Source: Parvularculaceae bacterium (GTDB lineage Bacteria > Pseudomonadota > Alphaproteobacteria > Caulobacterales > Parvularculaceae). Taken from it: a DNA stretch of 37,802 nt. The position numbers were made by a program, and so were the translations under genes. Location of the stretch: NCBI GenBank assembly GCA_015487305.1, contig WFQB01000144.1:1-37802 (forward strand). Reading direction: 5' to 3'. Positions within the stretch are counted from its first letter, which is position 1. Every line of letters begins with the position of its first letter. Positions 18,500-26,288 of this stretch are shown here, piece after piece. The notes under the pieces are model-generated. The model searched no databases, was not told the DNA's origin, and saw only the letters and a program-made list of their open reading frames with translations.

Positions 18500-19805
18500 A
18501 GAGTTTAAAAAGACAACAGCCCTGCCCCTGACATTGCTGATGGCGGCTTTATTGTTAAGCGCCTGCGGTAATGCCGCGCCGCCTAAAGAAGATGGCCATG
18601 ACCATGGCGAAGAGCAGGGGATGGATGCCGCCCATGGGGAAGATGCCCATGGGGATGAAGATCACGCAGACGAACATGGGGATAAGCATGATGAAGATGG
18701 CGATGAACATGGCCATGATGAGCCTGCGGGGGAGGACCGGGTTTCTCTTAGCCCAGTGCAGGCAAGAGAGGCTGGCATAGTTGTAGGCGTGGCGAAAAAA
18801 ACGCAAGCCGGTCAATGGCTCTCCCTACCGGCTGAAATTCGCTTTGATGCTGATCGCATTGCCAATGTGGCCCCACAGGTCAATGGTGTCATCAGCGAGC
18901 TTTATGGCTCCGAAGGCGATGAAGTTGAAAAGGGCGACAAATTAGCGTTGCTATCCAGTCGCGAATTGGCTGGTCTTAAAGCGGATTATAGATCAGCCAT
19001 GGGGGCAGAGCGCCTCGCCCGCGCCGACTTGGCGCGGGAAGAAAAATTATGGGCGGAAAAAATAACCTCCGAAGCCGATCTGCTTACGGCTCGCGCGGCG
19101 TTACATGCAGCCAATGCCGAAAGAGAAAGCGCTGAAAACAAATTGCACGCCGTTGGCATTGGTCATGAGGTGATTGATGATTTGAAAAGCGCCCGTGATG
19201 GTGCCTTATCGGAATTTACGGTTACAGCGCCGATAGCCGGTGTCATTGTCCGCAGGCCGGTAACACTTGGGGAAACGGTTGTTGCGGGCGAGAGCGGCGG
19301 TACGCCAATGTTCACCATTGTTGATGATAGTGTCGTCTGGGCGGATATTGCTGTCTTTAAGCAAGATCTCAGCAAAGTGCGCAAAGGGGCGAGTGTTACC
19401 CTGAAAGATGATGACGGCACTCTATTGGCGAGCGGTGAAATCTCTTTCATCTCGCCGATCATTGACGAGACATCCCGCACGGCAACGGCACGTGTGGTGG
19501 TTGACAATGCCGACGGTCAATTGCGCCCCGGCCAATTCGTCACCGCTGATATTGCCCTTGGCAATGGGGCGGCAATTTTGCGTGTGCCCAAACAGGCGGT
19601 GCAATTGGTGGAAGGTCAAAATGTGGTCTTCATCCCGCAAGGGGATGGCTATGTACCGCTACCGGTCGTGACTGGCGAAGAAAGCAATGGCTATGTTGCT
19701 ATTCGTTCGGGCTTGGACGAAGGACAAAGTTTTGTTGCGCAAGGGGCTTTCACCTTGAAGGCGCAGCTTGAAAAAGCTGCCTTTGGCGATGGTCACTCTC
19801 ATTAA
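18492..19805 (+). CDS. czcB: CzcB-like RND periplasmic adaptor, lipoprotein with His/Asp-rich N-terminus
   Basis: Lipobox LLLSACGN, then DGHDHGEEQGMDAAHGEDAHGDEDHADEHGDKHDEDGDEHGHDE; adaptor core VNGVISELYGSEGDEVEKGDKLALLSSRELAGLKADY. Start at 18492 (MSKEFKK). Confidence 0.9.
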   Translation: MSKEFKKTTALPLTLLMAALLLSACGNAAPPKEDGHDHGEEQGMDAAHGEDAHGDEDHADEHGDKHDEDGDEHGHDEPAGEDRVSLSPVQAREAGIVVGVAKKTQAGQWLSLPAEIRFDADRIANVAPQVNGVISELYGSEGDEVEKGDKLALLSSRELAGLKADYRSAMGAERLARADLAREEKLWAEKITSEADLLTARAALHAANAERESAENKLHAVGIGHEVIDDLKSARDGALSEFTVTAPIAGVIVRRPVTLGETVVAGESGGTPMFTIVDDSVVWADIAVFKQDLSKVRKGASVTLKDDDGTLLASGEISFISPIIDETSRTATARVVVDNADGQLRPGQFVTADIALGNGAAILRVPKQAVQLVEGQNVVFIPQGDGYVPLPVVTGEESNGYVAIRSGLDEGQSFVAQGAFTLKAQLEKAAFGDGHSH

Positions 19806-19839
19806 AACAGGATGTAAAAAACCGTTCCATTCCTGTTTT
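19804..19839 (+). terminator. Hairpin between czcB-like and czcA-like genes (possible intra-operon attenuator)
   Basis: AAAACAGGA / TCCTGTTTT perfect 9-bp stem with 18-nt loop, overlapping the czcB stop. Confidence 0.4.
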
Positions 19840-19914
19840 GTAATCTGAATTTTCTGGATACCTTTTTCAAAGGGTCAACTTTTGTCAAAGGCACGCCTTC
19901 AAGGAGTAACTTCC

Positions 19915-22900
19915 ATGTTTAATTTAATGCACCGCGTTGTCGCAGGGCGATTGCTGGCATCCATCGCCGCTTTGGCAATGACATTGGGCGGTCTGTTCGC
20001 CTTTCGCGCCCTTCCTGTTGATGCTTTTCCTGATGTCACCCCTTCTCTGGTGCAGGTCTTTACCGAAACAGAAGGCCTCGCCCCGGAAGAGGTCGAGCGT
20101 TATGTCACCTATCCAATTGAAACCGCCATGTCGGGCCTGCCCAAATTGAAATCCATGCGCTCGGTTTCAAATTTTGGTCTGTCGGTTGTTAATATTTATT
20201 TTGAGGACGGTACCGATGTCTATTTTGCTAGACAGGTGGTGGGCGAGCGTCTCGACCAAGCTCGTGAGGCTATCCCTGACGGTTTTGGCGAACCACAAAT
20301 GGGGCCCATTTCAACAGGGCTTGGGATTATTCTTTATTTCCGTCTGGTCGACGAAACACAAACCAAAACCCTTGTTGAGCTGCGCGAGATACAGGACTGG
20401 ATTATCAAATATCAATTACAAACCGTGCCGGGGGTTACGGAGGTTTTATCCCTTGGTGGGTTTGAAAAACAATATCAGGTTCGTCTCGATCCCGACGCCT
20501 TGCTGGCTTATGACATTAAAATTGCCGAAGTGATTGATGCCTTGGAGCGTGGTAATAAAACCGAGGGCGCGCAATTTATTGAAATAGGCGCTGAGCAATA
20601 TACGGTGCGCGGGGTTGGTCTTGCGCGGACCATTGAAGACCTTGCCGAAATTGTGGTGAATGTTGAAGATGGTCGCCCGGTGCGGGTGCGTGATTTGGGC
20701 GAGATTATTGTTGGCGGCGGCGTGCGCCAAGGTCTTGCCACTGCCAATGGCGAAGGCGAAGTTGTTGCCGGTCTGGTTTTGAAACTTTATGGCACCAATA
20801 CTTCGGATGTGATTGCCAGAGTTAAACAGCGTTTTGACGAGGTCAATGCCACTTTGCCCGAAGGGGTAAAGGCTGTTCCTTATTATGATCAGGGAACATT
20901 GGTAAATAAGGCATCAGCTACCGTTACCAATGCTTTATGGCAAGGTGCACTACTGGTTGCGTTGGTGGTTTTTGTATTTCTTGGTGGCTGGCGTCCTTCT
21001 CTTGTGGTGGTGTTGTCCATTCCGTTTTCGGTTGGCTTTGCATTTATTGCCATGCAGATATTGGGCATTAGCGCCAATCTCATGTCTTTGGGAGGGATTG
21101 CTATTGCTATCGGCATGATGGTTGATGGAGCAATTGTTATTTCCGAAAATGTTGATCGCGGTTTGCGAAATATGACCGATGGGGACAAGCGCTCGCTTGT
21201 GGCTCGCTCTACTGCAGAAGTTATTGCCCCTCTGATTGCCGCTGTGGCGGTGGTCATCGTGGTATTCCTGCCCTTGTTCTCCTTACAAGGCGTTGAAGGC
21301 AAAACCTTCCGACCTTTGGCGGCTTCGGCGGCTTTGGCCATGACCGGCTCGCTGTTTTATGCGGCGATGATTGCGCCCGCCATGGCGTTTGGTCTTATGC
21401 GTCCGGCTCGAAAGGGTGCTGAGAGCGGCGGCCAGATTATTGATGCTATTAAACGCGCGGCCGGGTTTTTTGTACGCGTGCGGCTTGCGGCAATCGGTCT
21501 TGCCGGTTTGTTGCTGATCGCGGGTATTGCCGCAGGCTCGCGCCTTGGCTCTGAATTTACGCCCGCTCTTGAAGAGGGTGATATTCTGTTGCGCATTACA
21601 ATGGCGCCTTCAATCTCGTTAACCGAGGCGGCGGCAACCACGACAAGGGTTGAAAAGCGCTTGCTCGAGGCTTTTCCGGAAATCTCCAATATCGTCACCC
21701 GCATTGGTCGCGGCGAGGTCGGGGCCCATGCGGACCCCACCAATAGCGCCGAAGCCTTTGTGGAGTTAAAGCCACGCAAACAATGGCGCCGGGGCATGAC
21801 ACCGGAAGATTTGCGCACGGCCATTTCAGAAAATCTAGAAAGCTATCCGGGTATTCTAGTCAATATCGGCCAACCCATCGCCATGTCCGTAGATGAATTG
21901 CTGACCGGCACGCGGGCCGAGCTGGCAGTGAAAATCTTCGGGCCGGATTCGCAAATCCTGTTGGAGAAATCCCAGCAATTACAAAACATTTTGCAACAGG
22001 TCCCAGGCGCTGCCGAGGTTCAGGCAGACCAAATCACCGGGGCCCCGCAACTTGTTGTAACCATGGACCGTAAGGCTCTTGGGCGTTACGGGCTTGATGT
22101 TGAAGATGGGCTTGATGTCCTGCGCACAGCAGTGGGCGGTGCAGAAGCTGGCGCTTTGTTTGAAGGGGTGAGACAATTTCCAATTGTCGTGCGCTTCCAT
22201 GAACGCGACCGTGATACAGCCGAGGCTGTAAAGCGTATCGTTCTTGAATCGCCAACCGGCGCGCGCGTGCCTTTGGAAGCAGTTGCCAATATCACAACCC
22301 TGATTGGCCCAAGGCAAATCACCCGTGAAGATGGCGAGCGCTTTATTTCTGTGCAATCCAATGTTCGCGGGCGCGATATCGGCTCCTTTGTTGAAGAAGC
22401 GCAAGTTTTAGTGGCCGAGGAAATGGACTTGCCACCCGGCTATCGTGTTGTCTGGGGTGGGCAGTTTGAATTGCAACAACAAGCCAATAAGCGCTTTGCC
22501 GTGGTTATTCCCATTACTCTTGGCATTGTCTTATTGATCCTGTTGATGACTTTTGGCCGGTTGAAATCTGCGGTTTTGATCTTGCTAAACATTCCTCTGG
22601 CTTTGACCGGCGGGGCCTTGGCCTTATGGATAACCGGACAGCCGGTATCCGTACCTGCGACAGTTGGCTTTATTGCCCTGTTTGGTATTGCCCTTGGTAA
22701 TGGCATGGTGCTGGTCAGTTTTATGGATGATTTTGCCCGTGCTGGCCGAAATCTCGATGAATTAGCAATTGATGCTGCGGGCTTACGGGCAAGGCCAGTT
22801 TTGATGACCGCCTTGACCACAGCCCTTGGATTGGCGCCGCTTCTTTTTGCCACGGGGGTTGGCGCGGAAGTGCAGCGGCCTCTGGCGACAGTGGTCACTG

Positions 22901-23022
22901 GCGGGCTGATATCATCGACCCTGCTGACATTGCTGGTGCTGCCGTCTTTGCATCGCTGGTTTGCGCCCAAACCGGACAGCCACCATTCGCTAGTTGAAAC
23001 CGAGCATGGGCTTGCGGAATAG
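19915..23022 (+). CDS. czcA: CzcA-like heavy-metal RND efflux permease
   Basis: About 1035 aa; FRALPVDAFPDVTPSLVQVFTETEGLAPEEVERYVTYPIETAMSGLP; GGIAIAIGMMVDGAIVISEN. Start at 19915 preceded by AAGGAG; ORF track opens at 19882. Confidence 0.93.
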   Translation: MFNLMHRVVAGRLLASIAALAMTLGGLFAFRALPVDAFPDVTPSLVQVFTETEGLAPEEVERYVTYPIETAMSGLPKLKSMRSVSNFGLSVVNIYFEDGTDVYFARQVVGERLDQAREAIPDGFGEPQMGPISTGLGIILYFRLVDETQTKTLVELREIQDWIIKYQLQTVPGVTEVLSLGGFEKQYQVRLDPDALLAYDIKIAEVIDALERGNKTEGAQFIEIGAEQYTVRGVGLARTIEDLAEIVVNVEDGRPVRVRDLGEIIVGGGVRQGLATANGEGEVVAGLVLKLYGTNTSDVIARVKQRFDEVNATLPEGVKAVPYYDQGTLVNKASATVTNALWQGALLVALVVFVFLGGWRPSLVVVLSIPFSVGFAFIAMQILGISANLMSLGGIAIAIGMMVDGAIVISENVDRGLRNMTDGDKRSLVARSTAEVIAPLIAAVAVVIVVFLPLFSLQGVEGKTFRPLAASAALAMTGSLFYAAMIAPAMAFGLMRPARKGAESGGQIIDAIKRAAGFFVRVRLAAIGLAGLLLIAGIAAGSRLGSEFTPALEEGDILLRITMAPSISLTEAAATTTRVEKRLLEAFPEISNIVTRIGRGEVGAHADPTNSAEAFVELKPRKQWRRGMTPEDLRTAISENLESYPGILVNIGQPIAMSVDELLTGTRAELAVKIFGPDSQILLEKSQQLQNILQQVPGAAEVQADQITGAPQLVVTMDRKALGRYGLDVEDGLDVLRTAVGGAEAGALFEGVRQFPIVVRFHERDRDTAEAVKRIVLESPTGARVPLEAVANITTLIGPRQITREDGERFISVQSNVRGRDIGSFVEEAQVLVAEEMDLPPGYRVVWGGQFELQQQANKRFAVVIPITLGIVLLILLMTFGRLKSAVLILLNIPLALTGGALALWITGQPVSVPATVGFIALFGIALGNGMVLVSFMDDFARAGRNLDELAIDAAGLRARPVLMTALTTALGLAPLLFATGVGAEVQRPLATVVTGGLISSTLLTLLVLPSLHRWFAPKPDSHHSLVETEHGLAE

Positions 23023-23028
23023 GTATAA

Positions 23029-23045
23029 ATTAGATATGTTCTAAA
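23029..23045. promoter_or_regulatory. ICE-like Irr box upstream of irr
   Basis: ATTAGATATGTTCTAAA, near-palindromic match to the TTTAGAA-N3-TTCTAAA iron control element form. Confidence 0.55.
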
Positions 23046-23052
23046 CAAATAT

Positions 23053-23135
23053 CCTGTCGAAGGGGTAATCCGAAGCTTGATCACTCCGCTTTTTATTTGG
23101 CGGATTAGAGGGATTGAAGAAAGCCCTTCGACAGG
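23053..23135. repeat. Nested inverted-repeat element in irr leader
   Basis: CCTGTCGAAGGG (23053-23064) pairs perfectly with CCCTTCGACAGG (23124-23135); inner TAATCCG (23066-23072) / CGGATTA (23101-23107). Confidence 0.65.
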
Positions 23136-23151
23136 GTAGAAGGTTTTGATA

Positions 23152-23556
23152 ATGAAGAGTTTTGATACCCATACTTTGCTGACGGCTCATGGCCTGCGCT
23201 GCACACGCCCTCGGGTGAAGGTGGCGGAGCTTTTATTTGCCGATGGTCAAGATCGCCACATAACTGCCGAATGGGTTGCCGATGAGTTGGGAAAAATGGG
23301 TGAAGCCGTTGCTCTGGCTACGGTTTACAACACCCTTAATAGCTTTATGGAAGCAGGGTTGTTGGCCCAGATTAATGGTCTGGAGGCGGGCCGTTATGTC
23401 TTTGATACCAATACCGAGCCTCATCACCATTTTTATAATGAAACCACCGGCTGTCTGACCGATATGCCTCCCTCAGCCTTGCGGTTCTATAAAATGCCGG
23501 AGGCTCCGGCGGGCACCGAAATTGTTGATTGGCAGGTTGTGGTTCGCGTTCGCTAA
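23152..23556 (+). CDS. irr: Fur-family iron response regulator, Irr-like
   Basis: LLTAHGLRCTRPRVKVAELLFADGQDRHITAEWVADEL...VALATVYNTLNSFMEAGLL...YVFDTNTEPHHHFYNE is the Irr pattern. Confidence 0.88.
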   Translation: MKSFDTHTLLTAHGLRCTRPRVKVAELLFADGQDRHITAEWVADELGKMGEAVALATVYNTLNSFMEAGLLAQINGLEAGRYVFDTNTEPHHHFYNETTGCLTDMPPSALRFYKMPEAPAGTEIVDWQVVVRVR

Positions 23557-23574
23557 TGCGTCGCATTTATTCAT

Positions 23575-23591
23575 ATTAGAATAGTTCTAAA
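23575..23591. promoter_or_regulatory. ICE-like Irr box upstream of rubrerythrin gene
   Basis: ATTAGAATAGTTCTAAA: perfect TTAGAA-TAG-TTCTAA palindrome matching the ICE form. Confidence 0.7.
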
Positions 23592-23680
23592 TTGTCTTGA
23601 CCCCATCACAACACCTCTGATAGTAAAGGCGGTACAGCCAACAGGCTGAATCTGAGAATTTTATCAAAGGAGCACACCCG

Positions 23681-24103
23681 ATGTCACTTAAAGGCACGAA
23701 AACAGCAGACAATTTAAAAGCCGCTTTTGCTGGCGAATCCGAAGCCAATCGCCGCTATCTTTATTTTGCGCAAAAGGCCGATATTGAAGGCTATAATGAT
23801 GTAGCCGCCGTTTTCCGGTCCACCGCAGAAGGCGAAACAGGCCACGCCCATGGGCATTTGGAGTTTCTTGAAGAAGTAGGCGATCCGGCGACAGGCCAGC
23901 CGATTGGTTCAACCGAAGACAATCTGAAAGCCGCGATTGCTGGCGAGACTTACGAATATACAGATATGTATCCGGGCATGGCCAAGACCGCCCGTGATGA
24001 AGGCTTTGATGAAATTGCCGATTGGTTTGAAACGCTGGCCAAGGCTGAGCGTTCCCATGCGGGCAAATATCAAAAAACGCTGGATGAATTGCAGGCCGGT
24101 TAA
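23681..24103 (+). CDS. Rubrerythrin (short form without C-terminal rubredoxin domain)
   Basis: [23 protein letters not shown]...[10 protein letters not shown]...[49 protein letters not shown] di-iron ligand motifs; no CxxC rubredoxin tail. Confidence 0.93.
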   Translation: MSLKGTKTADNLKAAFAGESEANRRYLYFAQKADIEGYNDVAAVFRSTAEGETGHAHGHLEFLEEVGDPATGQPIGSTEDNLKAAIAGETYEYTDMYPGMAKTARDEGFDEIADWFETLAKAERSHAGKYQKTLDELQAG

Positions 24104-24197
24104 GTTCGCTCTTAAATTCACCAAAACCAACAATAGCAGGAGTGCGGTTTGAGCGCTCCTGCGATTTGTGCCTCTTTTAAAGTTTCGGATATTCCTC

Positions 24198-25580
24198 ATG
24201 TCGAATGATACTACCAAAACCAACACGCCCCCTCGCGAGGGCTCACTTGATGCCCCCACGCGACACCCAATTCCTTGGCAAACAGAAGAATTTTATAATG
24301 AAGAGGCGTTTGATAAAGAATTTTTGCGGGTTGCTGAAGTTTGTAATTCCTGCCGTCGCTGTTTCAATCTCTGTGATAGCTTCCCAATTCTGTTTGACCG
24401 GGTTGATGAAAGCGAGAATTTTTCCGTCGACGACCTGACCAAGCAAGATATCAAAGATACGGTGGATGGTTGCACATTATGCGATATGTGTTTCTTGACC
24501 AAATGTCCCTATGTGCCGCCCCATGAATTTAATATTGATTTTCCGCATTTGATGCTGCGCTATCGCGCTATTGAACATAAAAAAGGCAAAACTTCTTTTG
24601 CTGATAGCCAATTGGTCAAGACAGATCGCAATGGCACATTGGCGCGCCCAGTGGCGGGTATTGTAAATTGGGCGACAAATAAAAAGAACAAACGTGTGCG
24701 TACAATCATTAACACGCTTGGAGATATTCACCCGGAAGCAGAGCTACCCAAATTTAATAGCCACACTTTAAAGGCCCGTGCGAAAAAACCACGAGAGATC
24801 AATCGCGAGGCTCCGGCTTTTGGGATGCGTAAAATTGCCCTCTATGCCACCTGTTTTGCAAATTATAATAAGCCGGCCATTGGCGAGGCGGCACTCAATG
24901 TTCTGGCGCAAAATGGCATTGAACCAAAATTTGTCTATCCCGCCTGTTGTGGCATGCCGGAATTAGAGCAGGGCAATCTCGACCAGGTGGCGGCCAATGC
25001 CCGCAAAGTGTCCCGAGAATTGCGCCCGCTCATCGCCGAGGGCTACACCATTATGAGCTTGGTGCCATCCTGTTCGCTGATGCTAAAATTTGAATGGCCA
25101 TTGATTTTACCCAATGATGAAGATGTCAAAGCCTTGTCTGCGGCGACAATGGATTTCGATCAATTATTGGTGGATATTTCGAAAAATGAAGGGCTCGCCA
25201 AAGGATTAAAGCCTGTGAAAGGCGGGGTTACCTTGCATCTTTCCTGCCATAGCCGCGCGCAAAATATTGGTCAGAAATCTGCCGAGCTGTTAAAGCTTAT
25301 TCCGAATACGGATGTTTCGATAATTGAGCGCTGTTCTGGCCATGGAGGCACTTGGGGCATTAAAAAAGAGCACCATGAAACGGCTTTGAAAATTGGCAAG
25401 CCGGTCGCCCGCGAGGCGCTAAAGGTTCATAATGCTTTTGTGGCTTCTACCTGTCCACTGGCCAGCGATCACATATTGGAAGGCATGGAAAAGCAGCAAA
25501 AAGGGTCCGCCCCCGCCCATGCCTGGCACCCCATTGAAATTCTGGCCATGGCCTATGGCTTTGAGCCGCAGACGGATTAA
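24198..25580 (+). CDS. GlpC/HdrB-like (Fe-S)-binding protein with two [4Fe-4S] motifs and CCG-type domains
   Basis: VCNSCRRCFNLCDSFP and CTLCDMCFLTKCPYVPP; CCG-type domains VYPACCGMPELEQG and ERCSGHGGTWG. Start at MSNDTTKTN (24198). Confidence 0.9.
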   Translation: MSNDTTKTNTPPREGSLDAPTRHPIPWQTEEFYNEEAFDKEFLRVAEVCNSCRRCFNLCDSFPILFDRVDESENFSVDDLTKQDIKDTVDGCTLCDMCFLTKCPYVPPHEFNIDFPHLMLRYRAIEHKKGKTSFADSQLVKTDRNGTLARPVAGIVNWATNKKNKRVRTIINTLGDIHPEAELPKFNSHTLKARAKKPREINREAPAFGMRKIALYATCFANYNKPAIGEAALNVLAQNGIEPKFVYPACCGMPELEQGNLDQVAANARKVSRELRPLIAEGYTIMSLVPSCSLMLKFEWPLILPNDEDVKALSAATMDFDQLLVDISKNEGLAKGLKPVKGGVTLHLSCHSRAQNIGQKSAELLKLIPNTDVSIIERCSGHGGTWGIKKEHHETALKIGKPVAREALKVHNAFVASTCPLASDHILEGMEKQQKGSAPAHAWHPIEILAMAYGFEPQTD

Positions 25581-25599
25581 AGAAGAAAAACAGGATATT

Positions 25600-26217
25600 A
25601 TGAACACGCAAATCAGTCTTCCCGACCCAACCCGCAACACACCAATTTCCGGTGCCGATATTGTCGATCCGAAGCTTTATGCCGAACAGCGCAAAGAGCT
25701 TCGTAAGGCAATGATTCCGGTCAAAGCCCCCCGCCGCATTGCGGTTGGGCCGGACGCCACATTTTATTTCGAGAACTATCTGACCATGTGGTATCAGGTT
25801 CATGAAATGTTGCATGCAGAAAAAGGTGGCGAAGAGCAATTAAAAGACGAGTTGGCCGCCTATAACCCACTTATTCCCAATGGTAGTGAACTGGTAGCGA
25901 CATTAATGTTTGAAATTAATGACCCGGATCGCCGCGAGCGCGTATTGCAGCAATTAGGCGGTGTTGAAACCAAAGCTTTTTTGCGCTTTGACGATTTTGA
26001 GGTCTTTGCAGTGCCGGAAATGGATGTTGAACGCACCAAGGAAACGGGCCGCACATCATCGGTACATTTTTTACACTTCCCCTTTACCCAAGAAGAGGCT
26101 GCTGCGTTCAAGGCCGAGACGGGCGAAATTACCCTAGGCATTGCCCATCCCAATTATAATCACCGTGCAGTCTTAAACGCTGAAAGCCTTACCAGCCTGC
26201 GCAAAGACTTAGCCTAA
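25600..26217 (+). CDS. DUF3501 family protein
   Basis: MNTQISLPDPTRNTPISGADIVDPKLYAEQRKELRKAMIPVKAPRRIAVGPDATFYFENYLTMWYQVHEMLHAEKGGEEQLKDELAAYNPLIP; adjacent to GlpC-like and rubrerythrin genes as is usual for DUF3501. True start 25600, not 25432. Confidence 0.85.
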   Translation: MNTQISLPDPTRNTPISGADIVDPKLYAEQRKELRKAMIPVKAPRRIAVGPDATFYFENYLTMWYQVHEMLHAEKGGEEQLKDELAAYNPLIPNGSELVATLMFEINDPDRRERVLQQLGGVETKAFLRFDDFEVFAVPEMDVERTKETGRTSSVHFLHFPFTQEEAAAFKAETGEITLGIAHPNYNHRAVLNAESLTSLRKDLA

Positions 26218-26223
26218 AGCGCC

Positions 26224-26247
26224 TGTCGAAAGTTAAATCCTTCGACA
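26224..26247. terminator. Small hairpin in convergent intergenic region
   Basis: TGTCGAA-AGTTAAATCC-TTCGACA, same TGTCGAA/TTCGACA core as the irr leader repeat. Confidence 0.4.
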
Positions 26248-26288
26248 AATGTAGGGTGAATTTGATTTTCGATAAAAGCAAATACGCT

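Noticed and set aside
18580-18730. Repetitive GATGAACATGGCCATGATG-type stretch considered as a tandem DNA repeat or CRISPR-like array
   Set aside because: It encodes the His/Asp/Glu-rich metal-binding N-terminus of CzcB; repeat units are irregular and in frame, with no conserved repeat-spacer structure.
22440-23084. 214-aa minus-strand ORF opposite czcA
   Set aside because: Antisense to a conserved RND gene; low-complexity composition and no recognisable motif, typical of shadow ORFs.
23152-23556. Fur-family gene considered as Zur because it follows a Czc-like operon
   Set aside because: The HITAEWVADEL / FDTNTEPHHHFYNE pattern, absence of C-terminal CxxC zinc motifs, and neighbouring ICE-like boxes fit Irr better.
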